Shown here in pieces: positions 55,749-64,000 of a stretch of 64,000 bases of DNA (position 1 is its first letter; every line of letters starts with the position of its first letter). This stretch comes from Rehmannia glutinosa. Taxonomy: Eukaryota; Streptophyta; Magnoliopsida; Lamiales; Orobanchaceae. The notes under the pieces are model-generated. The model did not search any database. It was given only the letters and a program-made list of their open reading frames with translations, and was not told where the DNA came from. Where the stretch lies: the NCBI GenBank assembly GCA_016081115.2, contig CM071932.1:56866659-56930658 (forward strand). The letters run 5' to 3'. A program made the position numbers and the translations under genes.

Positions 55749-56295
55749 AGAATGTTCATAGCGTTAACCCAAGTTTGTGAATTGGAGATCCCAAGACCTT
55801 GGTTCAATGGGACAACTAAGTTATGAATGTTGTTTGAACACTTGAAAAATGTGTTAGCTCATTCTCGATACATCCAGTGTATGTAAACTGCTTGAATGTG
55901 GTGAGGTTAAGTTTAAGACTTTAAATGATTCCTATACGAGAAAGGTGGAGTATTGCGGGGATACTCTTCAATAGGAGATCACCTATATAAGTGAGAAGTA
56001 ATGGCCGCTTCAAAATAAACACTTATGAACCTAAGATATGGTCCAGGGCCGAAATAGACACAACGTGAGAACAACAAGTGTTAGAGTTGTTATTGTGTAA
56101 GTATTGTTGTCTCGGTTTACACAAACGGCTGAGTAGTTCAAGACATCGCGTCACTAAGCAGCCAGTAAATCCGATAGTATTTTACTCAGGAAGGTTCAAA
56201 GCCACAAGCTACCTATCCTGATGCAATAACAATTCGCCGAGACTTTAAAGCGAATCTGCATACACACATGCATTAATTTCATTCATGTGGGGGAT
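55749..56295 (+). other. 3' non-coding region and polypurine tract of the copia
   Basis: No ORF. It ends CATGTGGGGGAT (about 56284-56295), the polypurine tract directly before the 3' LTR. Confidence 0.7.
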
Positions 56296-57493
56296 TGTTG
56301 GAATTTGGTTATTGATAAGTTGGGTGTTGACCCGATTTTGACCAAATAATTAAGTGGTTTCCATTAGTGAAAAATGGAATTAAATTATTTATAAAAATTA
56401 TACTAAGAGAGTAGATGAGAATAACATTTGGAATTTCTCAAAACTGATTCGGGGTGAATGAGAAATTAATGCTAGAAGTTAGCCACTTAATATAAATAAA
56501 TGGTATGGAAAATGGGAAATGTTGGGAAGGAGAAATGCTCCATCCGACATTGGAAAAAGGAGGCAAAGTTGCACACTTAATATATCCCAAGTTGGACATA
56601 TGGGTTTGGGCCCTTGGGGGCACCCAAATTTTTAAAGGGGTGAGGACCTACATGCTTGTGGGTTTGGTTCAAAAACACACTGTGCCAGTTGGCTGCCATC
56701 GGGCCGGCTCGGCCAAGGGCCCGGTGCAGGTTATGGGCATGGGCTGGGCTTGGGCTTGGGCTTGGCTTTCAAAGCCCTTATTCTTTTTGGACCAAAAACC
56801 TTTAAAATTTAATGTTTAATTAATTTTTGTAATTAATTACATAGTTTTAATTAATTTTTGTAATTAATTAATAAAGTTCAACCTGTAAGGAGGATCGGCC
56901 CAAGACGGGCAGGAGCATGGCCCGTACGGTCGGGTCGTGCTACCTGCCAAAGTTTCGAGCCAGTGCACGGGCTGGAGCACGACCCATGCGTCTGGGTCGT
57001 GCTGGGTGCCGAACCTTTCCACGCCAGCGCACGGGCAGAAGCACGGCCTGTGCGTCTGGTCGTGCTCTCCTGCGTAGGTGCGTCTGTTCAGTGAAAAGGT
57101 GCCTTTTCGAGCCTACAGATGCAATTTTCCGTACGGGCACTTCATTGTCTATATTATTGAATTCCCTGCAGATGCATTTACACACGAAAATACTCGGATA
57201 ATATAACCGATCATTCTGCATACAAAACATATTGATCATTACCTTCCTTTGTAGCTTGCAAGTCTAAACACTTGTGTTGTTCGCTGTCTTTCGAGTTTGA
57301 ATGTGCTGTAAACTCAAGACGTAAAAAGTCATTGTATCTTAGAGGCGAGCGCGGAACCGTAAGCACTCGGTATACGTGGTGTTTTCGTCTTGCAGAGACA
57401 GAATCTAATTCTGGCCTCGACTTAAACCATACACTATATCACAACCATTTTTCTTCACATACAGAAACCTTCCACCAAATATTCTACCCAACA
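56296..57493 (+). repeat. 3' LTR of the full-length copia
   Basis: Starts TGTTGGAATTTGG and ends TTCTACCCAACA. It is about 110 bp longer than the 5' LTR, with extra sequence near 56680-56755 and a local duplication of TTTTTGTAATTAATTA at about 56823-56872. Confidence 0.95.
56895..57070. repeat. GAGCACGGCCCGTGCG palindromic array, 3' LTR
   Basis: Counterpart of 51240-51395, with several C-to-T and G-to-A differences between the two (for example GAGCATGGCCCGTACGG here). Confidence 0.85.
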
Positions 57494-58144
57494 TAGTTTA
57501 CGTAACAACATTAACGATTAATATTTCCATCGAATATGTGATAAAATTTAGTGGCAATAAAAATGTGGTCACTAATACTCAACAATTTTAACCATTGGTG
57601 ACATTAGAAGATAGTATCACAAAACCGATCGTTCCACCAATTGTTTTGTAATAAAATTTAGTGACAACAAACATATCATCACTAATGCCGAATATATCAA
57701 TGATTAGTGACATCTAGAATCTTTGTCACAATGTTCTTCTTCATTTTAGTGATGATGTAAAATGTTGTCGCTATTTTATGTAGCAATTGTGACAATTGTT
57801 TTTTCTCCGACACGAAAATTAACACCAAATATTCAGTGACAAAATTTTGTGACGACGAAAAAATTGTCACTGATTCTAAATACTTCTAACAATTAGTGAA
57901 GAATTTAGATATTGTCACTGTTTTATGTAGTGTTAGGGACAACTATTGTTTTCTGCCAATACCAAAAGTGGCGCCAAATGTATAGTGACAAAATATAGTG
58001 ACGATAAGAAAAATTATCGTTGCTATTCAATAGTTTCAACCATTAGTGACATCGAAAAATATCGTGACAATAAACATACATTTAGTGACGACATTTACAT
58101 TATCACTGAAATTTTTGTCACTACAAACGCTTTTTCTTGTAGTG
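57494..58144. mobile_element. CACTA-type MITE, right part
   Basis: Ends TTTTTCTTGTAGTG (58131-58144), the inverted CACTACAAGAAAAA terminus. Inside are many copies of TTTAGTGACGAC, TTGTCACTAA and related inverted words as subterminal repeats. The full-length copia inserted into it at TAGTT. Its repeats differ from those at 6013-6544, so it is another family. Confidence 0.75.
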
Positions 58145-58640
58145 TATGGACGATTTGGCGACTTACGCTTCACTACATATTGAAAATGGAATTCTTGGTC
58201 TCACACATATACAGAGAAGGGAATCGAGTTGCAAATATTTTATCTAAATTGGATACGGAGATTTCATGGTCACACATCCCTTCGGATTCGATTTTGACTG
58301 ACCTTCACATAGACACATTGGGCAAATGTTTCTACAAGATGCGCTAGCTTATCTATGAGGGGGTACTTTTTTTTTTCCTATCAACGGTTTTTTTTCTTTG
58401 GATTTTACTTTAATAGGTTTTAACGAGATCCATCTCTGCCACTTGATGGATCCTGCGCATATTGCATAGAGTTTCTGTTGTATTCACTAGTTTAGTTCTT
58501 TGTTTTTTCAATTGCTTGGACTATAAGCAATGTTTTTATGGTTATTTTAACTAGCTGTTTGGTTTGTAAACAGCATCACTCTTTTTTTATTTTTTTTAAT
58601 ATATTTCGCAATTTAGCTAAAGAAAAAAAAACACATAAGG
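58145..58640 (+). pseudogene. LINE-type RNase H fragment and 3' tail
   Basis: The frame after the MITE end reads 'MEFLVSHIYREGNRVANILS' and ends 'HIDTLGKCFYKMR' at 58347. 'HIYREGNRVAN' is the conserved C-terminal motif of the RNase H (RVT_3) domain found in plant L1-type LINEs and related host proteins. A 280-bp 3' region ends in AAAGAAAAAAAAACAC, like a degraded poly(A) tail. The upstream part was displaced by the CACTA MITE. Confidence 0.65.
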
Positions 58641-58677
58641 CAACATGTCACAACATGTATGCATAGACGTAGATCGT

Positions 58678-59216
58678 CTCATAACTAATTGTCTCGGGCT
58701 AAAAGCTATTGACAAACTTGGACGAATTCTCTTTTCAAATTCTTCCATCTCTTGTTCTACATAAAATATCTCTGAATACGTCGACATTAGGCAGGTTAAC
58801 CAAAAACATAAACTAGGAATTGAAATGGCAAAAAGAGCTATTTATTCAATCATGAATATATTATTAGTTAATTGCTATGTAAGTAAAACGGCCTTTTCCA
58901 TGAGGCAACCTCAATGATGTATCTATCTAGAAGACATAAACTTAGTCACTTAGGCATGTTAGTTGTAAAATATACTAACCAATTAAGTGTTAGAGACTTT
59001 TCAAGTCTTTGTAAAATAACCAATATTGTAAAAGAAATGGAGATGACCATTTCACATTGTATTCTCCATAAATAGGCACCAAATTTATGCAAAGCTCACC
59101 ACCTCAGGCACAACATATAAGCAATAGTATCAATTATCCAGTAATAAGATGAAATGAAGATGGCTTTTCTTTTCATCAATACCATTCTTATTGCGTCTTT
59201 GGCTACATTTGCATAT
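58678..59216 (+). repeat. Germin-like promoter plus signal-peptide segment, copy 2
   Basis: Nearly identical to 4046-4583. The TATA box is changed to CATAAATA (59067-59074). A CTG-to-ATG change 6 bp before the start codon makes a two-codon upstream ORF, ATG AAA TGA. The copy ends abruptly after the signal peptide, where Athila gag begins. Confidence 0.9.
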
Positions 59217-59234
59217 CCCAAACTGGTTTTGTGA
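59154..59234 (+). pseudogene. Truncated germin-like signal peptide
   Basis: ATG at 59154; 'MKMAFLFINTILIASLATFA' plus six residues run to a TGA at 59232-59234. Only the signal peptide is germin-like; the last residues come from the antisense of Athila gag. No cupin part is present. Confidence 0.85.
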
Positions 59235-59560
59235 CACTATATGGATCAATGACGGTTTTAGTTCAAAATTGTTTGTATTAATCGGCAGACGGGCCACAAC
59301 CCCATAAGTTTGACTTACCTCTGGCTGGAAGTAGAATCTAACTGCCCTTCTCGCGGGCCTTTCCACAATTCGGTCCTGGACGCCGGCCCCTGTTGGGCGC
59401 TCCTCATTGTTTATGTTCTACACTGCGTTTGGATTTGTCCCATCCGCCATTAATATGGCTCTTTTCCTTAGTTGCTTTGCTATCTTTTCGATTTCCAAAT
59501 CAATGGGTACTAGTTGGGTTGATCTGGAACGCGTGATCATGCACTAACTGCACTTAACAT
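59217..59560 (-). pseudogene. Athila gag N-terminus
   Basis: The minus strand reads 'RPARRAVRFYFQPEVSQTYG' followed by 'NTNNFELKPSLIHIVSQNQF', the highly conserved entry of Athila/Tat gag proteins. An in-frame stop occurs upstream near 'MADGTNPNAV'. The frame runs into the germin-like segment at 59216. Confidence 0.8.
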
Positions 59561-59693
59561 AAACAATGTTAGAACCGAACAAATAAAAAAAATTAAAAAT
59601 TAATTTCGAACTATTTTAAAAAAAAATTTAAAAATTATGCTTCAATTAAGATTGAACTACTTATTACTATATCTAAGTAGAATCTAATCAAAA

Positions 59694-59711
59694 TCCCCGG
59701 CAACGGCGCCA
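59694..59711 (-). other. Primer binding site, tRNA-Asp type
   Basis: The minus strand reads TGGCGCCGTTGCCGGGGA, the conserved primer site of Athila/Tat elements. Confidence 0.9.
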
Positions 59712-59734
59712 AAAACTTCTTCGCCAAAAATATT

Positions 59735-60237
59735 TGGTTCATGCAACTGCAACTGTACAATGTAGTTTATAGAATAATAAAAAGCAAGGTCATATTCCTC
59801 AGGGATTGATTTGTGAAACACTTAGGCTATAATAACATCGCATTCCAATTTTATTGAAGCGACCGAATATTCAGCTAAGTAAAAGTCGAAAATTGAAAAG
59901 AAAAAATAAATAAATGCGTGAACCCCACAAGTATTTTTAACTACATGAGCAACCTTAGGCACATAATCTCAACATTTTTTTTCAATATGAAATGCAAGTA
60001 AAGTTTTAAAAACCAATTCATGCAATTCTATGGGTTCAAATCTTAAAATAGTTTATTCTCCATCCCGGGCGGTGCATAAACAGTAGATTAATAACAATTG
60101 TAGGTCTCCCGACTCGATACACCTATTTATATCTGAATTTGGTTTCCGTCTTTGTTAGAACTCCTCTTTCGAATTTTGCACTAACAAATATGACATGCTA
60201 ATTATTGATCAGATAAAAAGCAATTAAGAATAAGCAC
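59735..60237 (-). repeat. Athila LTR, 3' portion
   Basis: The minus strand contains 'CAATCCCTGAGGAATATGACC', equivalent to the 'GTGGATACGACC' block of the LTR at 2436-3860, near the LTR end. It is interrupted at 60237 by the Sirevirus-type LTR. 60130-60237 is shared with 47159-47265. Confidence 0.7.
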
Positions 60238-61800
60238 TGTAGGTCCCAAGGGGTGTAAGTGTAAGGTTTAGAAGTGGGGGGTTGAATAAACCTTACCAAA
60301 TTTTCGATTTAGTCCTTTTAAATATACGAGTTGATTCTACTACAATTTGTGTCCTTAATGGACGATCGATTTAGTCAATCATAGAGTTAGTCTCTCAACG
60401 GACTCAATCGAGCCGTTGATGGAATAACTCATTTGTTGATTCTAAATTAACTCTGTTGTGGTTTTGTTTTTTATTGGAAGACTTAACACCCTTAAGTTTG
60501 ATTAAACAAGAGTTTAGTCTTTGGGTTTAGTACTAGTATTATCAAGTGGATAGCAAATTTATCGTGAGATATAAACAGTTAAAAATGCGGGAATTAAAGT
60601 CTTTGAAATTTGAATGACACAATGAAATTTTTATAGAGGTTCGAAGATGGGGTAATTCTTCTACTCCTCTCTTCTCCAACTCTAGAGGAGTCCACTAAGT
60701 AATGATCGGTTTACAAAGTGGTAGCAGTCCGGATACAAGTATTGATCACACACGGTGACTTGATCCTTTGGGACTCGATCTGGAGACGCCTTGAGCACTC
60801 AAGCGGCTTCTCTTACGGCTCGGCTTCTTCACAGAAAGCGTTTGCCTTGCTACTGACTCACTTGCTCAAGCTCTTTGGATTTGATCACGAAGCCCTCCAA
60901 AAGCTTAAGACTTGGTTCGACCTTGAACCTTCCTACAATCCTTCGTGGAATGTAGACCCCTTTTCTTCAAAAGTTTCCTCTTCAACTGATTGAAGTTCTC
61001 TTTCCTTCACAGGTGAGTGTTGGATTGATATACTTCGTAATGTAGGCTTGAGGATTAATCTTGAATGATTTGAGAGTATTTTTGGTTAAAGTTTAATTGA
61101 TTTTCTTGGATGTTCGTGGTTCGGGTAACCTTCTCTCGATTCATTCCTCGGCCTTTTATAGTGATCTTTCAAAAATTTACCCGTTGAAGAGATAGGCTTA
61201 TTTTTGAAAGTCACTTGCGATCGTTGGCTTGTCTTGTTGCGATCCTTGGAATTGCCATTTCCTCGTATGAATTGTTCTTTCACCTTTTCGAGTTCGACAC
61301 GATGTAGTGCTTCCCATTGGTTCATTCCTTTTGCACGCTTTCGGGACCGAGCACTCGAGAAAGGTGGTATGGAGATATTACTTGTTTAAGTAAATCTCTT
61401 GATTTTACGGCAACGGATCTTTTCTGATTATCTCGACTTGATTTGCATTTCCTTGCTTTCCCCAGGTGACTTAGAGTCGACTTCCAATCATTGGATGACT
61501 CTTGTCACTTCAACTTGAGACTTGGCTTTTCTCGAGTTGACAGTGATACTCCACTTGGCCGCATCTCATTTGCTTCTTTAGTAGAGTTCCGTCTACTCTT
61601 CTTTGCCATACTCATTTGTCTCACAGTGAGTCTTCCTTTCGATCTTGATTGTCTTCTTGCATGTTAGGGCGTAGGCGACTTAACTCGGCTTGGCCACTCT
61701 AATTGTTACAATGCATTTTACAACAAGAATTGGGGTGCCAACTTTCTATTCTAAGTTTTACATGGCATTCATCAAAATCTAAACAATAAAATTCCTAACA
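60238..61800 (-). repeat. 3' LTR of the right Sirevirus-type copy
   Basis: On the minus strand TGTTAGGAATTTT...GGGACCTACA, 1563 bp, homologous to 20196-21732 and 32668-34190. Confidence 0.95.
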
Positions 61801-61823
61801 ATTTCCCCCTTTTTGATGATGCC
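61801..61823 (-). other. Polypurine tract of the right Sirevirus-type copy
   Basis: The minus strand reads GGCATCATCAAAAAGGGGG then AAAT, directly before the LTR. This is a cleaner version of the tract at 32651-32667. Confidence 0.9.
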
Positions 61824-61849
61824 AAAACTTAAACCATTCAAAAATGCAA

Positions 61850-64000
61850 ACATCAAAGATACATACTGAGATAGTGTATTGACATAGAATGTATGCGAGA
61901 ATCAATTCTTTTATTGATCATATCATTCTTGTTCTTTTACACTTTGTTTACAAGGTGTATCAGTACATATTTGCCTACGAGAAAAATAAAGAATTTATAG
62001 CTTTATTACGGAAGACTTACATTGTATGTATTTACATGATAAAATACACGAAGGGTTGACAAAGAACACTTCATCTCCTTCATTGTCTCTCTTCTTTCAT
62101 CTTGTTCAACATCTTCTTCTCTTCTTCTCTTTTTTTTAAAGTCGTCGCATTTGCCTTCTTTTTTCTTTTCATATGCCTTCTGGCGACTTCATCTCTTCTT
62201 ATTCTTTCTGTCTCTCCTCCCATAGCATTTGAGTTTGTCTCTTGTTTTCTTCTTCTAGTCTTTTTACATACTCGGCGTTAGTTTTAGCCACTTGCAAATT
62301 TGCTACTTGGTCAAGCCCTTGCCCAAGTAGATCCCTCATTTCTTTCCTAGATCCACATATTCAATGTTTTTGGGTAGAGGCCTAGGTGCAAGCTTCTTCC
62401 TCCACTCTCGCTTCTTCCTCTACCTGCGGGCGTATCTTGTCTTGGGGTCTTCTTCTTTCCCGGTGAGTGACCAGCAGAGAGATCGCCGGTAGTCTTTGCT
62501 GTCGGCCTTCTTCACATAACGTGAGACCCTTTTCCCAAGACAAGTCCCAAGCTTGAGCCATAGACATATTTGCAAAGTATCCCCCAGATTCGAGCGTTTT
62601 AAATTCATCAAGCGATCGTGGCTCTGTCCCGACATACGAGATGGCATAAGTGTCTCTGTCTCTTTGGAATGCCTCCGTGTTCTTTCAAGATGTTCATAAT
62701 TGAGGCATCCATTCTTCCTTCCACTTCCTTCATCCCTCGCTTCAATTGTTTTTCTCTTATCGGCCATAGATATAGCAGAGTGTTGGAGTGGCGAGTCCTG
62801 AGGGAGTTTGCCGCTTATAATGTCATTTGTGTGAGGACCTTGTTGGGGGTTTGTGCAATCATCAATGTCACATCTGTCAATTCCCCCTCAACAAGCTTTC
62901 CTTTCTTTTGTTTCAAAACTTCCTCGGTGATTTTCCTTCTCATTTGCTCCTTTCTTTTCGACTTGATTTTAGCGCTTTAAGGTATTCCTCTTCCCCCTTT
63001 TTGGCATCATCAAAGGATAGAGGAACCCGGGAACATCTTTGGCAAGCGGGAAGTCGAGCCTGGCGATAGTCGAGTTCGCTTCAAGTCACATTGCGTTGTA
63101 AGCAAAGACGGAATTCGGACCGAGTAGCGTTGGACTCTGCTTTGAAATCGGCTTCATCTCGACCATGAGAAGGCTGAATTTTCTAGTCATGTGTTCTTCC
63201 AAACGCTGTAGATCATTCGTATTTTGCTCACGCAAAGAGCTTTATCTCGGCGAGTATGAGCTTCATGCATGTGCTCAATATGTTCTCTCGGCTTCGTTTT
63301 TGCATCGGCATTTTCACTCTCCATACCGTGACTTGTTGAACAATGTCTGAAGAATCTAACTTGTTCCACACGCATTGTTTCTTCTTTGTTGCCACCATTC
63401 CCTTATTCTCGATTGTTATGCCTCTCAAGTCGGTGTAAGGTTGGCATCTCTGTTGTCTAGTCGCATGTCCAAAGAGGCTGATGCCTCTCCATCCGTTCAA
63501 CCTCGGCAAATAGTGCCTTGAACACTTCTCGAACTTGGTGATTCTTCATTGCGGTGATGGCCATACAAAGACATCAAAGTCATAAGCGGTGGAACAATGG
63601 TGCTCGAAGAGAAAATGGGAGGCTGGTGCGTGTTAGCGTGCGCGTTCATTCTCGACTCTTCATGGAGGTCGGGTACCTCCAGGGGGAAAAAGGAAAAGAT
63701 TCTATAAAAGATTCATCACCGCCCACCGGGATTTGTTCGATGATGAGCGGTGCGCGTGAAGTTCTTTTAGGAATCGATCTGCTGCGGCTTGAGGAGCTGC
63801 TTGTGATGGTCTCTTGTTGGTGGGTCTTGTTGTGAAGTGGACCCGAACTGGCGAGCCTCATTTGTCTCAACAACTTCGTTGGTCTCGGTGATTTGTCCAT
63901 TTGAGTAGGCTGGTCCTCGGCCTTATCGAAGCGTCATCGGACGATGATGAGATTTCCATTGGTGGCTCATCATCAAAGTTAAAGGTTTGTGAGTAGTCTT
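61850..64000 (-). pseudogene. 3' ORF region of the right Sirevirus-type copy
   Basis: Homologous in reverse to about 30500-32600. Matching peptides include 'APLIIEQIPVGGDESFIESF' (about 63800-63700) against 'PPLIIEQIPDGGDESFVESF' in the inner copy. Also matching are the 'FANMSMAQAWDLSWEKGL' type segment near 62570-62510 and an Arg/Glu/Lys-rich end near 62400-62050. The frame breaks repeatedly, often at altered CAG/CTG sites. The agreement of two copies shows this long 3' region is a true part of the family. Confidence 0.65.

Larger units (their letters stand above)
50736..57493 (+). mobile_element. Full-length Ty1/copia element with TAGTT duplication
   Basis: 6758 bp, both LTRs starting TGTTGGAATTTGG and ending CCCAACA, flanked by a perfect TAGTT (50731-50735, 57494-57498). 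Domain order: gag, zinc knuckle, protease, integrase, RT, RNase H. Several stops and frameshifts, plus LTRs of unequal length (1086 and 1198 bp), mark it as older than the inner Sirevirus-type element. Confidence 0.95.
59217..60237 (-). mobile_element. Athila-like element, 5' part, minus strand
   Basis: On the minus strand: LTR part (60237 to about 59735), primer site (59711-59694), leader and gag N-terminus (about 59560-59217). It is cut on the left inside gag by the germin-like segment and on the right by the insertion of a Sirevirus-type element at 60238. Confidence 0.8.
60238..64000 (-). mobile_element. Third Sirevirus-type copy, 3' part, minus strand
   Basis: On the minus strand: 3' ORF region (64000 to about 61850), polypurine tract, LTR (61800-60238). 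It is closely related to the inner element. It was inserted into the Athila LTR after AGCAC, and the rest lies beyond the window. It shows the same CAG/CTG alterations. Confidence 0.9.

Noticed and set aside
6013..58144. CACTACAAGAAAA at 6013 and its inverse at 58144 as the two ends of one 52-kb CACTA transposon.
   Set aside because: The subterminal repeats differ (ATTCCAACGG on the left, TTTAGTGACGAC on the right), the 3-bp flanks do not match, and the left element has its own degraded right end at about 6544.

Overview
The window is plant nuclear DNA, almost certainly from a eudicot. It has one recognisable host gene, a two-exon germin-like protein gene at 4521-5707, and is otherwise a graveyard of nested retrotransposons and small DNA transposons. 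The evidence is Athila-type and chromoviral Ty3 elements, Sirevirus-type and other Ty1/copia elements, tRNA-Met and tRNA-Asp type primer sites, and CACTA, Mutator, hAT and Harbinger-type non-autonomous elements. I saw no bacterial-style operons, CRISPR arrays, rRNA or tRNA genes. The species cannot be named from the sequence alone.

Layout. 1-3860: 3' end of an Athila-like Ty3 element (+), ending in a complete-looking LTR. 3866-6544: half of a MITE, the germin-like gene with its promoter, and a CACTA-type MITE. 7225-12845: 5' part of a chromoviral Ty3 element (+) with LTR, primer site, an unexplained extra ORF, decayed gag, protease, RT and RNase H. 12846-15870: minus-strand LTR-like DNA carrying a Mutator-type MITE with a perfect 9-bp target duplication. 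15872-17979: 3' half of a minus-strand copia element.

17980-47158: a stack of insertions. An outer Sirevirus-type copia element (+) has its gag split by a Harbinger-like element (19920-34977, TTA target duplication). That element contains a complete inner Sirevirus-type copia of about 14 kb (20196-34190, target duplication GATTA). The outer element resumes at 34981, is interrupted by a third, minus-strand copia (36384-43297), and resumes at 43298 with RNase H, a 3' ORF and a truncated LTR.

47159-64000: minus-strand Ty3 LTR, LINE-like tail, hAT MITE (49563-50385), a full copia element (50736-57493, target duplication TAGTT) inside a CACTA-type MITE, a LINE RNase H fragment, and a second copy of the germin-like promoter plus signal peptide (58678-59216). 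This second copy is fused to a minus-strand Athila gag/LTR fragment, into which another Sirevirus-type element (60238-64000+, minus) is inserted.

Three results stand out. (1) In the inner and rightmost Sirevirus copies, CAG and CTG trinucleotides are repeatedly replaced by CGG, CGAG, CCG or CG compared with the cleaner outer copy. This includes CAGCTGA becoming CGGTGA at several homologous sites and accounts for several frameshifts. It looks like uncorrected base-calling error at methylated CHG sites, or a very unusual mutational process. (2) LTRs of at least five unrelated families carry GC-rich palindromic arrays, in most cases 50-150 bp upstream of a visible TATA box. (3) The germin-like gene carries a frameshift that removes the first conserved cysteine, and its promoter plus signal-peptide region is repeated 54 kb away across the transposon nest.
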